A stretch of DNA of 52,769 bases from an uncultured Lachnoanaerobaculum sp. (GCF_938015485.1 NZ_CALLVU010000154.1:1-52769), one strand, 5' to 3'. Shown: positions 34,172 to 43,692, numbered from the stretch's first letter. The notes: a model not told the origin generated them from the letters alone. Program-made: numbers and translations.

Positions 34172-36007
34172 ATGATAACAACAAGAGAAGATATAAGAAA
34201 TATTGCCATTATCGCCCATGTAGACCATGGTAAAACCACACTCGTTGACCAGCTTCTAAAGCAAAGCGGTGTTTTCAGGGCGAATCAGGAAGTGGCTGAA
34301 AGAGTAATGGACTCAAACGATATAGAAAGAGAGAGAGGAATCACCATTCTCTCAAAGAATACCGCCGTACACTACGGTGATGTAAAAATCAATATTATAG
34401 ATACACCGGGACATGCCGACTTCGGCGGAGAAGTGGAGCGTGTTCTAAAGATGGTAAACGGTGTCGTACTGGTGGTTGACGCTTATGAAGGTGCCATGCC
34501 GCAGACCAAATTCGTACTTAGAAAGGCTCTTGAGCTTGACCTTGAGGTGCTTTGCCTTATCAATAAATGTGACAGAGACGAAGCCAGACCTGAAGAGGTT
34601 GTAGACGAGATACTTGAGCTTTTACTTGACCTTGATGCAAATGAGCATCAGCTTGACTGTCCTTTCCTTTTTGCAAGTGCAAGGGGAGGTTGGGCAAGAT
34701 ACAATCTCAACGATACAAATATGGATATGAAGCCTTTGTTTGAGACTATTATCAAGCATATCCCTGCACCTACAGGTGACGAAGACGCGGATCCGCAGGT
34801 ACTTATAAGCACTATCGACTACAATGAATATGTAGGTAGAATAGGTGTAGGTAAGGTGGATAACGGTATCATCAAAGTGAATCAGGAAGTGGCTTTGGTC
34901 AATCACCACGACCCTGATAAGATGAAAAAGGTCAAGATTGGTAAGCTCTATGAGTACGAAGGACTGAACAGAGTGGAAGTAAGCGAAGCAAGGATCGGTT
35001 CAATAGTTGCTATCTCAGGTATTCCGGATATACATATCGGAGATACACTGACTTCTATCGACAATCCTCAGGCAATACCTTTCCAGAAGATTTCAGAACC
35101 TACCATCTCAATGAACTTTATGGTAAACGACTCTCCTCTTGCAGGAAGAGAAGGAAAGTTCATTACATCCAGACATCTGCGTGAAAGACTCTTTAGAGAG
35201 CTGAATACGGACGTCAGCCTCAGAGTGGAAGAAACGGAGTCTCCTGACTGCTTTAAAGTATCAGGCAGAGGCGAACTTCACTTATCCGTTCTTATAGAAA
35301 ATATGAGAAGAGAAGGATTTGAGTTTGCAGTCAGCAAGGCTGAGGTTATCTACCACTATGATGAAAGAAATCAAAAGCAGGAGCCTATGGAGCTTGCATT
35401 TGTAGATGTTCCTGATGAATTCTCAGGTGCTGTTATCCAAAAGCTTACTTCAAGAAAGGGTGAGCTTCAGGGAATGAGCCCTACACATGGCGGATATACA
35501 AGACTTCAATTCCTCATCCCTTCTCGCGGTCTTATCGGCTACAGAGGTGAGTTCATGACCGACACCAAGGGAAACGGTATTCTCAATACCGAGTTTGAAG
35601 GATATGCACCGTACAAGGGTGATATGTTCTACAGAAAGACAGGTTCCATTATCGCATTTGAGAGCGGCGAGTCCATTACCTACGGACTTTTCAATGCACA
35701 GGAGCGCGGTACTCTCTTCATCGGACCGGGTGAAAAAGTATATGCAGGTATGGTAATCGGAAAGAACGGAAAATCCGAGGACGTCGAGATCAATGTCTGC
35801 AAGACAAAGAAGCTTACAAACACAAGATCGTCAAGTGCCGACGAGGCGCTAAGACTTGTTACACCTAAGGTTATGAGCCTTGAAGAGTCGCTTGAGTTTA
35901 TTGATACCGACGAGCTTTTGGAGGTAACACCTGAGAATCTGCGTATCAGAAAGAAAATTCTTGATCCTACACTTAGAAAGCGTTCAATGATCAAGTCAAA
36001 ACAATAA
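34172..36007 (+). CDS. typA: Ribosome-associated GTPase TypA/BipA
   Basis: Translational GTPase (611 residues, full length) that binds the ribosome and helps 50S assembly and growth under stress such as cold. G1 AHVDHGKTTL at 15-24, switch I RERGITILSKNT, G3 DTPGHADF, G4 NKCD and G5 SA are all present, followed by the EF-G-like domains II, III and V and the BipA-specific C-terminal domain. GAGGAAG precedes the ATG. It is monocistronic, with its own promoter and terminator. Confidence 0.97.
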   Translation: MITTREDIRNIAIIAHVDHGKTTLVDQLLKQSGVFRANQEVAERVMDSNDIERERGITILSKNTAVHYGDVKINIIDTPGHADFGGEVERVLKMVNGVVLVVDAYEGAMPQTKFVLRKALELDLEVLCLINKCDRDEARPEEVVDEILELLLDLDANEHQLDCPFLFASARGGWARYNLNDTNMDMKPLFETIIKHIPAPTGDEDADPQVLISTIDYNEYVGRIGVGKVDNGIIKVNQEVALVNHHDPDKMKKVKIGKLYEYEGLNRVEVSEARIGSIVAISGIPDIHIGDTLTSIDNPQAIPFQKISEPTISMNFMVNDSPLAGREGKFITSRHLRERLFRELNTDVSLRVEETESPDCFKVSGRGELHLSVLIENMRREGFEFAVSKAEVIYHYDERNQKQEPMELAFVDVPDEFSGAVIQKLTSRKGELQGMSPTHGGYTRLQFLIPSRGLIGYRGEFMTDTKGNGILNTEFEGYAPYKGDMFYRKTGSIIAFESGESITYGLFNAQERGTLFIGPGEKVYAGMVIGKNGKSEDVEINVCKTKKLTNTRSSSADEALRLVTPKVMSLEESLEFIDTDELLEVTPENLRIRKKILDPTLRKRSMIKSKQ

Positions 36008-36015
36008 ATATTTCT

Positions 36016-36042
36016 AAAGGTATCCGTAAGGGTACCTTTTTA
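36016..36042 (+). terminator. Terminator of typA
   Basis: AAAGGTA (36016-36022) pairs with TACCTTT (36033-36039), followed by TTT, nine bases after the typA stop. Confidence 0.78.
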
Positions 36043-36165
36043 TAATTAAAAAACAGCATATAAAAGATAAAGATTATTTAAAGCTGATAGCCTATATTGA
36101 ACTAATGTTGTATAATCTAGGGTGAGTGCTTTTAATTTAAAATTTGTTTTGAAAAGGAAAAAGTA

Positions 36166-39126
36166 ATGAATAAAGAGAATGAAAATAAAGCTCCTGAAAA
36201 AAGCTTAAAATCCTCCGGTTCAAAGAAAAGAAAATATATAAATAAAGCCATATTTAAGGCGGTTAAAACATTCTTTCTTTCACTGTTGGTTATAGCCGTT
36301 TTGGGAGGCGCAATGGGCATAGGTATGATAAAGGGTATCATAGACAATGCCCCTGAGGTGGACGTGGACAGTATTGTTCCTCTCGGATATGCCACTACCG
36401 TATACAATTCGGCAGGTCAGGTAACAGATACATTGGTAATGGCAGGCTCAAACCGTGAAGAAGCTACCTATGATGAACTTCCTAAGGTGCTTATAGATGC
36501 GTTTGTTTCCATAGAGGACTCAAGATTTTGGAAGCACAGAGGTATAGACACCAGAGCGATACTTAGAGCAATAAGCGGTGTTATCACAGGCAACAGCTCT
36601 TCAGGCGGCGGTTCCACCATCACACAGCAGCTTATAAAGAACAATGTTTTTAACGGCGGTAGAGAAAGAAGCTTCGGTGAGAAGGTTGAGAGAAAGTTCC
36701 AGGAGATGTATCTGGCTGTAAAGCTTGAAAAACAGATGGATAAAAAGCTTATCCTTACAAACTATCTCAATACTATCAATCTCGGAAGCAACTCCCTCGG
36801 TGTAAAAGTTGCCGCAAGAAGATACTTCGGCAAGGACGTATCGGAGCTTACATTATCCGAAGCAACTGTAATAGCGGGAATTACAAAGGGACCTACCAAG
36901 TACAATCCCATCACAGGTCAGGCTGCCAATGCCGAAAGACGAAAGATTATCTTACAATATATGTATGAGCAGGGCTATATCACAAAGGAACAGCAGGAAG
37001 AGGCTCTTGCAGATGATGTATACTCAAGAATTCAAAATGTAAATACGATGGCAAAGGAAAAGAACAGCCCTTACAGCTATTTTACAGATGCACTGATCTC
37101 ACAGGTTACACAGGCTCTTATCAATGAGATGGGATATACCGAGACACAGGCACATAATCTTTTGTACAGCGGCGGTTTATCAATATACACCACACAAGAC
37201 CCTAACTTGCAACAGATAGTGGACAGTGAAGTAAACAACCCTGAAAACTATCCGGACACAAAGTACTCACTTGAATACAGACTTACTGTCACAGACAGTG
37301 AGAAAAACACACATAATTATTCTGAAAAGGATATTAACAAGTACCACTCCGAAACATTACATGACGGCTTTGGCGGACTCTATCCGACCGAGGATGCAGC
37401 CAAGGCGGATGCCGAAAAATATAAGTCATCTATATTGAAAGACGGAGATACTATAGTAGGTGAAAGCGTAAAGACAGTCTTGGAGCCGCAGGTTTCTTTT
37501 GTACTTATGGATCAAAAGACCGGTTCTGTAAAAGCGATAAGCGGCGGTAGAGGTGAAAAAACTTCTTCTCTCTCACTTAACAGAGCCACAGACACAACCA
37601 GACAGCCAGGTTCCACATTCAAGGTAATATCTTCCTTTGCACCTGCACTTGATACAAGCGGAAACACTCTGGCAACCACTTACTACGATGCCGAGTACAC
37701 ATTGGGAGATAAAACTTTCAAAAACTGGTATGACAAACAGGGGTATCTGGGCTGGTCAAGCATTCGTGACGGTATCGTATATTCTATGAATATAGTTGCC
37801 CTAAAGACACTTATGGAGACGGTTACTCCGAGAGTCGGTGTACAATACGCTACAGACTTCGGTATAAGCACACTTACCGATCAGGATTATAATGCTTCAC
37901 TTGCACTTGGAGGTCTTACAAAGGGTGTCAGCAATCTTGAGCTTACAGGCGCCTTTGCCACTATTGCAAATCAAGGTGTGTATACAAAACCTATGTTCTT
38001 TACAAAGATTGTAGACCACAACGGTAAGACAATCCTTGACAATACTACTCCTACAACACATAGGGTTATAAAGGATTCCACCGCATTTTTGCTTACAGAT
38101 GCGATGGCGGCATCCACTCAGAACAACAGAAAGTTTGCAAGCAGCGGAATCAATGTAAACTCCACATCTACCAGAGCGCATCTTGACCATATGAGCGTCG
38201 CCGGTAAATCAGGTACTACATCAAACAATGTGGATGTATGGTTTGTAGGCTTCACACCATATTATACCGCAGGTGTATGGGCAGGTTGTGACGAAAATCA
38301 GACGCTTTCAGATAACGGAGGAACAAGCTTCCACAAAGATATCTGGAGAAAGATAATGACCAAGGTATCTGAGGGGCAACAAGATATAGGCTTCCCTGTA
38401 CCGGACTCCGTAGAGACTGCCGTAGTATGCAGAAAATCAGGAAAGTTGCCTATACCGGGAGTATGTGACCACGATCCGAGAGGGGATTCCACATATACAG
38501 AATACTTTGCAAAGGGTACCGTACCTACAGAGGTCTGTGACCATCACACGACAGTTACTGTTTGTAGAGACAGCGGACTTTTGCCTACACCTAACTGCCC
38601 TACCACTACAAGAGTTGCCCTTATAATTCCAAGCGGACAGTCACAAACAGATGACTCACAGTATGCCGCACCGAGTGCTACCTGTAATATACACGGCGGC
38701 ATCAACCCTATAGTAGGTTCGGACGCACCTACTGAGGGTGCCACTGACAATCAGGATGTCGGGGTAGCTCCGAACTCTAACCATCCTGTAGTCACACCGA
38801 GGCAAAACAACAATGTCTCTGTAGGTGTAGCTCCGGGTGATGACCATGCTGTGGCAACTCAGGCTCCAAGCCCTGTTATCACACCGAGCAAACCTGATAA
38901 AAAGAATAAGAAAAAGCAGCCGTCAGAGGTAGTCACTCCCGAGACCACTGCTCCGGCACATATAAAATCAACTCCTCCTACAAAGAGTGATGATGATTCG
39001 GATGTATTGCACGGTCCGGGAGTAACTCCGAAAAATGACGGACCTCATGCAAGCCCCGGACCTTCAGTCTCAACCGAAGGACCCGGAGGTCAGGCATCGC
39101 CTATACTTGTAGGACCGGGAGAATAA
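36166..39126 (+). CDS. Class A penicillin-binding protein (PBP1a type)
   Basis: Bifunctional peptidoglycan synthase, 986 residues. Order: basic cytoplasmic start, one membrane span at about 35-58, a GT51 transglycosylase domain with IEDSRFWKHRGID (Glu117) and STITQQLIKN, then a transpeptidase domain with STFK (Ser483), SMN (540-542) and KSG (Lys681). The next region has two CxxSG-LP-x-P-type Cys motifs (CRKSGKLPIPGVC, CRDSGLLPTPNC). The last roughly 120 residues are rich in Pro, Thr, Ser, Asp and Lys, with a repeated VGVAP element, and are probably disordered in the wall. AAGGA precedes the ATG. Monocistronic. Confidence 0.95.
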   Translation: MNKENENKAPEKSLKSSGSKKRKYINKAIFKAVKTFFLSLLVIAVLGGAMGIGMIKGIIDNAPEVDVDSIVPLGYATTVYNSAGQVTDTLVMAGSNREEATYDELPKVLIDAFVSIEDSRFWKHRGIDTRAILRAISGVITGNSSSGGGSTITQQLIKNNVFNGGRERSFGEKVERKFQEMYLAVKLEKQMDKKLILTNYLNTINLGSNSLGVKVAARRYFGKDVSELTLSEATVIAGITKGPTKYNPITGQAANAERRKIILQYMYEQGYITKEQQEEALADDVYSRIQNVNTMAKEKNSPYSYFTDALISQVTQALINEMGYTETQAHNLLYSGGLSIYTTQDPNLQQIVDSEVNNPENYPDTKYSLEYRLTVTDSEKNTHNYSEKDINKYHSETLHDGFGGLYPTEDAAKADAEKYKSSILKDGDTIVGESVKTVLEPQVSFVLMDQKTGSVKAISGGRGEKTSSLSLNRATDTTRQPGSTFKVISSFAPALDTSGNTLATTYYDAEYTLGDKTFKNWYDKQGYLGWSSIRDGIVYSMNIVALKTLMETVTPRVGVQYATDFGISTLTDQDYNASLALGGLTKGVSNLELTGAFATIANQGVYTKPMFFTKIVDHNGKTILDNTTPTTHRVIKDSTAFLLTDAMAASTQNNRKFASSGINVNSTSTRAHLDHMSVAGKSGTTSNNVDVWFVGFTPYYTAGVWAGCDENQTLSDNGGTSFHKDIWRKIMTKVSEGQQDIGFPVPDSVETAVVCRKSGKLPIPGVCDHDPRGDSTYTEYFAKGTVPTEVCDHHTTVTVCRDSGLLPTPNCPTTTRVALIIPSGQSQTDDSQYAAPSATCNIHGGINPIVGSDAPTEGATDNQDVGVAPNSNHPVVTPRQNNNVSVGVAPGDDHAVATQAPSPVITPSKPDKKNKKKQPSEVVTPETTAPAHIKSTPPTKSDDDSDVLHGPGVTPKNDGPHASPGPSVSTEGPGGQASPILVGPGE

Positions 39127-39129
39127 AAT

Positions 39130-39176
39130 AAAGGACCGATGTTTCATACAGTCATGTATGAGACATCAGTCCTTTT
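39130..39176. terminator. Strong bidirectional terminator between PBP and ABC operon
   Basis: A long near-perfect hairpin; arms AAAGGAC...GATGT...TCATAC (from 39130) pair with GTATGA...ACATC...GTCCTTT (to 39176), with a T run on the plus side and TTTATTTTATT on the minus side. It serves the two convergent genes. Confidence 0.88.
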
Positions 39177-39182
39177 TATATA

Positions 39183-39971
39183 TTAACCAAGTATCATCTT
39201 ATCACTCAACACCGCATCTGTTCCCGAATACAACTTCATCACATCTGCGATTGTCATATTCTTTCTCATATCTCCCTCCAATACGGTCAGTATTTTACCG
39301 CTGTTCATGACTATAGTCTTATTACCGAAATCAAGCGCATCCCTGATATTATGTGTAATCATCAGCGTTGTAATATGATTTTCTGTAACAATCCTGTTTG
39401 TTATCTCCATTATCTTCTTACTGGTCTTCGGATCAAGTGCCGCAGTATGCTCATCAAGTAAAAGCAACTCCGGAGTTTCCATAGTCGCCATCAAAAGTGT
39501 CAGCGCCTGTCTTTGTCCGCCGCTTAGGCCTCCAACTTCATTCTTTAACCTGTGTTCAAGCCCTATACCAAGCTTTGCACAGACCGATTTGAAATACTCT
39601 CTGTCACTTTTTCTTACACCGAATCCGAACCTTATCTTCTTTCCGCGGCTGTAGGCAAGTCCCATATTTTCTTCAATAGTCATATGTGGAGCTGTTCCCT
39701 TTAGAGGGTCCTGATATAATCTTCCTATAAACCTTGCCCTCTTATGTTCTTTCATATAGGTAATATCTTGTCCGTTATTATATATCCTGCCGCTCTCCAC
39801 CTCTATATTACCTGCGACGGCATTCAACATAGTGGACTTTCCGGCTCCGTTGCTGCCGATAACCGTAGCAAAATCGCCGTCATTTAATGTAAGACTCAGA
39901 TCACACAGTGCTTTCTTTTCATTTACCGTATCCTTATTGAATATAACATTGATATTTTTAATTTCCAGCAT
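39183..39971 (-). CDS. ABC transporter ATP-binding protein (TrpZ-like)
   Basis: A 262-residue ATPase of the COG1101 type that partners with the permease and binding protein upstream. Walker A GSNGAGKST (about 39-47), signature VGGLSGGQRQALTLLMA, Walker B LLLLDEHTAALD and the H-loop MITHNIRD are intact. GGAGG lies nine bases before the ATG; the start overlaps the permease gene by 14 bases. Last gene of the T-box-controlled operon. By family it energises uptake of an amino acid or related compound; tryptophan is the best-known case, not proven here. Confidence 0.9.
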   Translation of the reverse strand: MLEIKNINVIFNKDTVNEKKALCDLSLTLNDGDFATVIGSNGAGKSTMLNAVAGNIEVESGRIYNNGQDITYMKEHKRARFIGRLYQDPLKGTAPHMTIEENMGLAYSRGKKIRFGFGVRKSDREYFKSVCAKLGIGLEHRLKNEVGGLSGGQRQALTLLMATMETPELLLLDEHTAALDPKTSKKIMEITNRIVTENHITTLMITHNIRDALDFGNKTIVMNSGKILTVLEGDMRKNMTIADVMKLYSGTDAVLSDKMILG

Positions 39972-40857
39972 GTATCTTCCTCCATCTAAGCAATGTAGGC
40001 TTTATCAAAGGTATACTGATTGCAAGCACTACTATCACAGCCGAGAAAAGCTTCAGATATATTGCAGGCAAGCCGAGGCTGAATGCAATTGCAAGCATTA
40101 TACGATATATTATCGCGCCTATTACCACCGCAATAAGGTGCCTTAACATACCTCTCTTACCTATAACAGTTTCACCTATTATAATACTTGCAAGTCCCAG
40201 TACCAGCATTCCTGTTCCCACACCATGTGTAGCCGTCATATTGTACTGTGCGTATATTGCACCTGAAAGCCCTACCAGCATATTGCAAAGTGCAAATCCC
40301 AAGATTTTCATAGCATCGGTATTTATACTTGAACTTCTGACCATCGCCTCATTATCACCTGTAGCACGAAGTGACAGGCCTATCTGTGTCATCAAAAATA
40401 ATTTAAGTACTGTCACCAATACCGCCACTATTATCAAAAGCAATATCAGTTTTCCTATATCCACACCTGCAAGAAAAAACTTCCCCTCAAAAGGAGTAAA
40501 TATCGTCTTCTCTCCATAGAAGAAAACACTCGGCTTATCACCCATTACAAACAGATTTATGGAATACAATCCTGTCATGGTCAATATTCCGGCAAGTATA
40601 GCATGTATTTTCAATTTTGTATTAAGTATACCTGTAACAATGCCTGCAAGCATTCCTCCAAGTACTCCCATTATAATTCCCATAAGCGGATTCTTAGCTA
40701 CCGCCCATACCGCACTGTATGCAAGCCCCGTAACAAAGCTTCCGTCTACAGTAAGATCCGGCAAATCCAAAATCCTAAAAGTTATGAACAGTCCCAATGA
40801 TAATATTGCAAATATCAGTCCTAATTCAATACTGCCCAGTAATGTTGATAATGTCAT
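39958..40857 (-). CDS. ABC transporter permease (TrpY-like)
   Basis: A 299-residue membrane protein with about eight hydrophobic spans, of the branched-chain-type permease family (COG4120). It begins LLGSIELGLIFAILSLGLFITFRI and contains DLTVDGSF and LRATGDNEAMVRSSSIN, the conserved cytoplasmic loop that contacts the ATPase. GGAG precedes the ATG by five bases. It lies between the binding protein gene (8-base gap) and the ATPase gene (overlap). Confidence 0.9.
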   Translation of the reverse strand: MTLSTLLGSIELGLIFAILSLGLFITFRILDLPDLTVDGSFVTGLAYSAVWAVAKNPLMGIIMGVLGGMLAGIVTGILNTKLKIHAILAGILTMTGLYSINLFVMGDKPSVFFYGEKTIFTPFEGKFFLAGVDIGKLILLLIIVAVLVTVLKLFLMTQIGLSLRATGDNEAMVRSSSINTDAMKILGFALCNMLVGLSGAIYAQYNMTATHGVGTGMLVLGLASIIIGETVIGKRGMLRHLIAVVIGAIIYRIMLAIAFSLGLPAIYLKLFSAVIVVLAISIPLIKPTLLRWRKIHAGN

Positions 40858-40865
40858 TTTTTCTC

Positions 40866-41939
40866 CTACTTATTTGATTTGATTTCAACAAACTTCTTAT
40901 CATTCTTGATACTGTCAGGTATATCTATACCGAGCGCCTTGGCAGTATCTGTATTTACATATATAAAAAGATCATCTTTGAACACCTTTACAGGTATTTC
41001 ATTTACAGGCTTACCCTTAAGTACTTCATCCACCATCTTTGCCGTTTCTTTTCCGAGATCTGTATAGTCGATACCTACTGTAGCAAGACCTCCGTCCATT
41101 ACCATTGAATCTGCACCTACATATACAGGCTTTTTAGCCTTGATTGCCTCTGATGTAAGTATAGGCATTGCCTCGGCTACAGTGTTGTCATTTGAAACAA
41201 AGATCATATCCACTTTCTCAAAAAGTGATGCTGCCGCTGTCTGAAGGTCCGCACTTGTTGAGATACTTACTGTTTGAAGTTCAAGATTTTTCTCCTTTGT
41301 ATACTTCTCAAGTAAACCTAAGTTGGTTACAGAGTTATCCTCTCCCGGATTGTAGATAAATCCTACTTTCTTTACATTAGGAGTAATTTGCAGTGCAAGG
41401 TCCATTATCTTATCTATCTGTACAGCATCACTTGTACCTGTCATTCCCTTGTCAGGTGCGTTCATATCTGTAAGTACACCTGCCCCTATAGGGTCTGTTA
41501 CCGCAGAGAATACTACAGGTGTTGTTTTTGTAAGACTCATAGCTCCCTGTGCTACAGGTGTTGCAATAGTCACCACTACATCCTGCTTATCGCCTTCAAA
41601 TCCCTGTACAATGCTTGTGATATTTGCCATATCTCCCTGTGCATTTTGGAAGGTAATCTTTGCATTCTCACCGTCCACATAACCGAGTTCCTTTAACTCA
41701 TCTTTGAATGAATTGTATATTATATCAAGTGACTTATGCTCTACAAGCTGTATTACACCTATTTTTTTCATATCTTTATTTGTATCTGCTGCCGCACTCT
41801 CTGTTTTAGATGATTCCGCAGCCGAACTCTCTGATACGGTGCCGCTGTCACTGCTCTGTGTTACTGCAGACTTAGGTGTACAACCTGCCATAAGTACTGC
41901 ACCAATTGCGATAATTCCAAGTTTCTTTATTAAATTCAT
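40866..41939 (-). CDS. ABC transporter substrate-binding lipoprotein (TrpX-like)
   Basis: A 357-residue lipoprotein: signal peptide with lipobox LMAGC (Cys20), a Ser/Ala/Glu-rich linker to about residue 55, then a two-lobed binding domain of the COG2984/PF04392 family (KKIGVIQLVEHKSLD, VTIATPVAQGA, TPVVFSAVTDPIGAG, ADSMVMDGGLATVGIDY). AAGGAGG precedes the ATG. First gene of the operon, downstream of a T-box leader, so expression should rise when one tRNA species is uncharged. Homologues bind tryptophan or other aromatic or amino acids; the ligand here is not settled. Confidence 0.92.
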   Translation of the reverse strand: MNLIKKLGIIAIGAVLMAGCTPKSAVTQSSDSGTVSESSAAESSKTESAAADTNKDMKKIGVIQLVEHKSLDIIYNSFKDELKELGYVDGENAKITFQNAQGDMANITSIVQGFEGDKQDVVVTIATPVAQGAMSLTKTTPVVFSAVTDPIGAGVLTDMNAPDKGMTGTSDAVQIDKIMDLALQITPNVKKVGFIYNPGEDNSVTNLGLLEKYTKEKNLELQTVSISTSADLQTAAASLFEKVDMIFVSNDNTVAEAMPILTSEAIKAKKPVYVGADSMVMDGGLATVGIDYTDLGKETAKMVDEVLKGKPVNEIPVKVFKDDLFIYVNTDTAKALGIDIPDSIKNDKKFVEIKSNK

Positions 41940-42000
41940 TTCTCCTCCTTAGGCATCTTATCCGAGAATAAATTTACCACATGATAACGGCAGTGACATT

Positions 42001-42047
42001 TGCATAAGTCACGTATCACTTCGTTGCTGCCGACAGTGACTTATGCA
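42001..42047 (-). repeat. Long inverted repeat between T-box terminator and binding-protein gene
   Basis: TGCATAAGTCAC (42001-42012) and GTGACTTATGCA (42036-42047) form a perfect 12-bp stem with a 23-base loop. The loop contains CGGCAG on the minus strand, which can also pair with CTGCCG a little downstream (about 41987-41992), giving a possible alternative or pseudoknotted fold. Confidence 0.7.
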
Positions 42048-42049
42048 CT

Positions 42050-42290
42050 AAAAAAGGCTTTGTCATCCCAAAGGACAAGCAAAGCCTGCGATACCACCTT
42101 CATTAGTAAAAATACTCTCTCTACAAAAATGCCGACACATTTTCTGCCCGGTAACGGGAGCACCCGTCTTAGCTACTTGTTTCCTTTCACCTCGCCCTCA
42201 TGGGTCCATATTAAAATCGTCATCACTATCGGTTCTCAGCACCTCCGACTCTCTGTAAGTAACTAATTTCTTTTCTCCCAATCAACGGTT
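42050..42290 (-). promoter_or_regulatory. T-box leader (tRNA-sensing antiterminator)
   Basis: Leader RNA on the minus strand. The Stem I base is TTAGTTACTT (42257-42266) with AAGTAGCTAA (42169-42178). Inside follow AGAGAGTCGG, GCTGAGAACCGA and CATGAGGG, as in known Stem I arms. The T-box sequence GAAGGTGGTATCGC is at 42088-42101. The terminator has arms AGGCTTTG (42080-42087) and CAAAGCCT (42055-42062), followed by TTTTTT. The specifier lies in GTGAAAGGAAAC (about 42179-42192), but the frame is unclear (AGG, GGA, GAA, AAA or AAC); no TGG is there. With the repeat and promoter, this fills the roughly 400-base gap before the operon. Confidence 0.93.
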
Positions 42291-42297
42291 TTATTCT

Positions 42298-42326
42298 TTT
42301 ATACTTTAAAATTTAAAAATTGTCAA
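42298..42326 (-). promoter_or_regulatory. Promoter of the T-box operon
   Basis: Minus-strand -35 TTGACA (42321-42326), 17-base spacer, -10 TATAAA (42298-42303), directly upstream of the leader and downstream of the MATE stop. Confidence 0.82.
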
Positions 42327-42342
42327 TATTATACAATGAAAT

Positions 42343-43692
42343 TTATGCATTTATCTTTTTAAAGAACCTTAAAATCAAAGGCATTACAACAACAAACGAA
42401 ATCACATCCGCCACAGGCTGAGCCAGCTGTATTCCATATATTCCAAAGAACCTCGGAAGTACGGCAACCATCGGTATAAAGGTAATTCCGCTTCTTAAAA
42501 AAGATGCTATTGACGAAGCGAGGTTTTCACCGGCCCCCTGAAACATCATACTTGCGGCCAATGTAATAGGTGATATAAATAAAACTATACATTGTGCTCT
42601 AAGTGCAAAAGTTCCTACACTTATAACATCCGCATCATCTCTGAAAAGCCCTATTATATGACCTGAAAAAATAAGTGAAAGCACACTTAAAACTCCAAGA
42701 ATTATCATACTTAGCCCACAGCAAAATAAAAACGCTCTCTTTACACGCTTAAACTTCTTTGCACCGTAGTTGAAAGCCGATACGGGCTGAAACCCCTGTG
42801 ATATGCCGAGTGCGATGGCAAATATGAAATTACAAACCCTGCTTACAATACTCATAGCTGCAATGGCCGCATCACCGTATGGCATCGACATATAATTAAG
42901 CACCATTGTAGACACACTCATCATTCCCTGTCTGATAAGACTCGGTAAGCCTGTATACAATATATTCAGAATATCCTTTATATCCCATGAAACCGCCGAA
43001 AACCTAAGCCTTGATACCGTCCTGTCCCCTCCGAACATGGAAAGCAAAACAAAAAAGCTTATAACCTGTGAAACCGCAGTAGATATGCCCGCTCCCAAAG
43101 TACCCATATTGAGTCCGAATATAAATATCGGATCTCCTATAATATTCAATACACCTCCAAGAGTAAGCCCAACCATTGCAAGAGCTGCCTTACCTTCATA
43201 TCTGAGAACATTATTTAACACACAGCTTCCGGTCATAAAGGGAGCTGACAAAAGTATACATATACCGTAAGATTTTGCGTAAGGCATTATAGTGTCCGTA
43301 CTGCCCATTATCCTAAGCAGCGGCTCCATAAATATTATACCTATAATCATTATAAGCACACCTAGAAACAGTGACATGAAAAATCCTGTAGATGCAAACT
43401 TGATGGCCTCATCTCCCTGCTTATTTCCAAGCTTTCTGGATATATTTGAACCGCATCCGTGGCCGCACATAAATCCAAGCGCCTGATTTATAGTCATAAG
43501 AGAAAAAACTATACCTATTGCGGCAGAAGCACTGGTTCCAAGCTTTCCTACAAAGAATGTATCCGCCATATTATAAATATTGGTAACAAGCATACTTATT
43601 ATAGTAGGTACACTGAGCCGCAAGATGAGCTTCTCCACGGAAGTCTCAGTCATTTCCTTATATTGCCTGTCCAAAACGCTCATATTGTCCAT
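42343..43692 (-). CDS. MATE family efflux transporter
   Basis: A 449-residue membrane protein with about twelve hydrophobic spans in two repeats, the MATE/MOP superfamily pattern. The N-terminal EKLILRLSVPTIISMLVTNIYNMADTFFVGKLG and the second-half FQPVSAFNYGAKKFKRVKRA are characteristic of the DinF/NorM-like bacterial branch. These are Na+ or H+ antiporters for cationic drugs or other compounds; some relatives flip glycolipids. GTAGG precedes the ATG. It starts three bases after the polymerase-like gene and seems to close the long cda-pts block. Confidence 0.92.
   Translation of the reverse strand: MDNMSVLDRQYKEMTETSVEKLILRLSVPTIISMLVTNIYNMADTFFVGKLGTSASAAIGIVFSLMTINQALGFMCGHGCGSNISRKLGNKQGDEAIKFASTGFFMSLFLGVLIMIIGIIFMEPLLRIMGSTDTIMPYAKSYGICILLSAPFMTGSCVLNNVLRYEGKAALAMVGLTLGGVLNIIGDPIFIFGLNMGTLGAGISTAVSQVISFFVLLSMFGGDRTVSRLRFSAVSWDIKDILNILYTGLPSLIRQGMMSVSTMVLNYMSMPYGDAAIAAMSIVSRVCNFIFAIALGISQGFQPVSAFNYGAKKFKRVKRAFLFCCGLSMIILGVLSVLSLIFSGHIIGLFRDDADVISVGTFALRAQCIVLFISPITLAASMMFQGAGENLASSIASFLRSGITFIPMVAVLPRFFGIYGIQLAQPVADVISFVVVMPLILRFFKKINA

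Noticed and set aside
42195..42215. TGG triplet in the Stem I arm (ATATGGACCC) as Trp specifier
   Set aside because: It lies in the distal arm beside CATGAGGG, not next to the AAGTAG strand where the specifier loop must be.
42310..42345. Possible terminator after the MATE gene (ATTGT/ACAAT stem then TTTTT)
   Set aside because: The 5-bp stem overlaps the -35 of the T-box promoter and is weak, so it was not listed as a feature.
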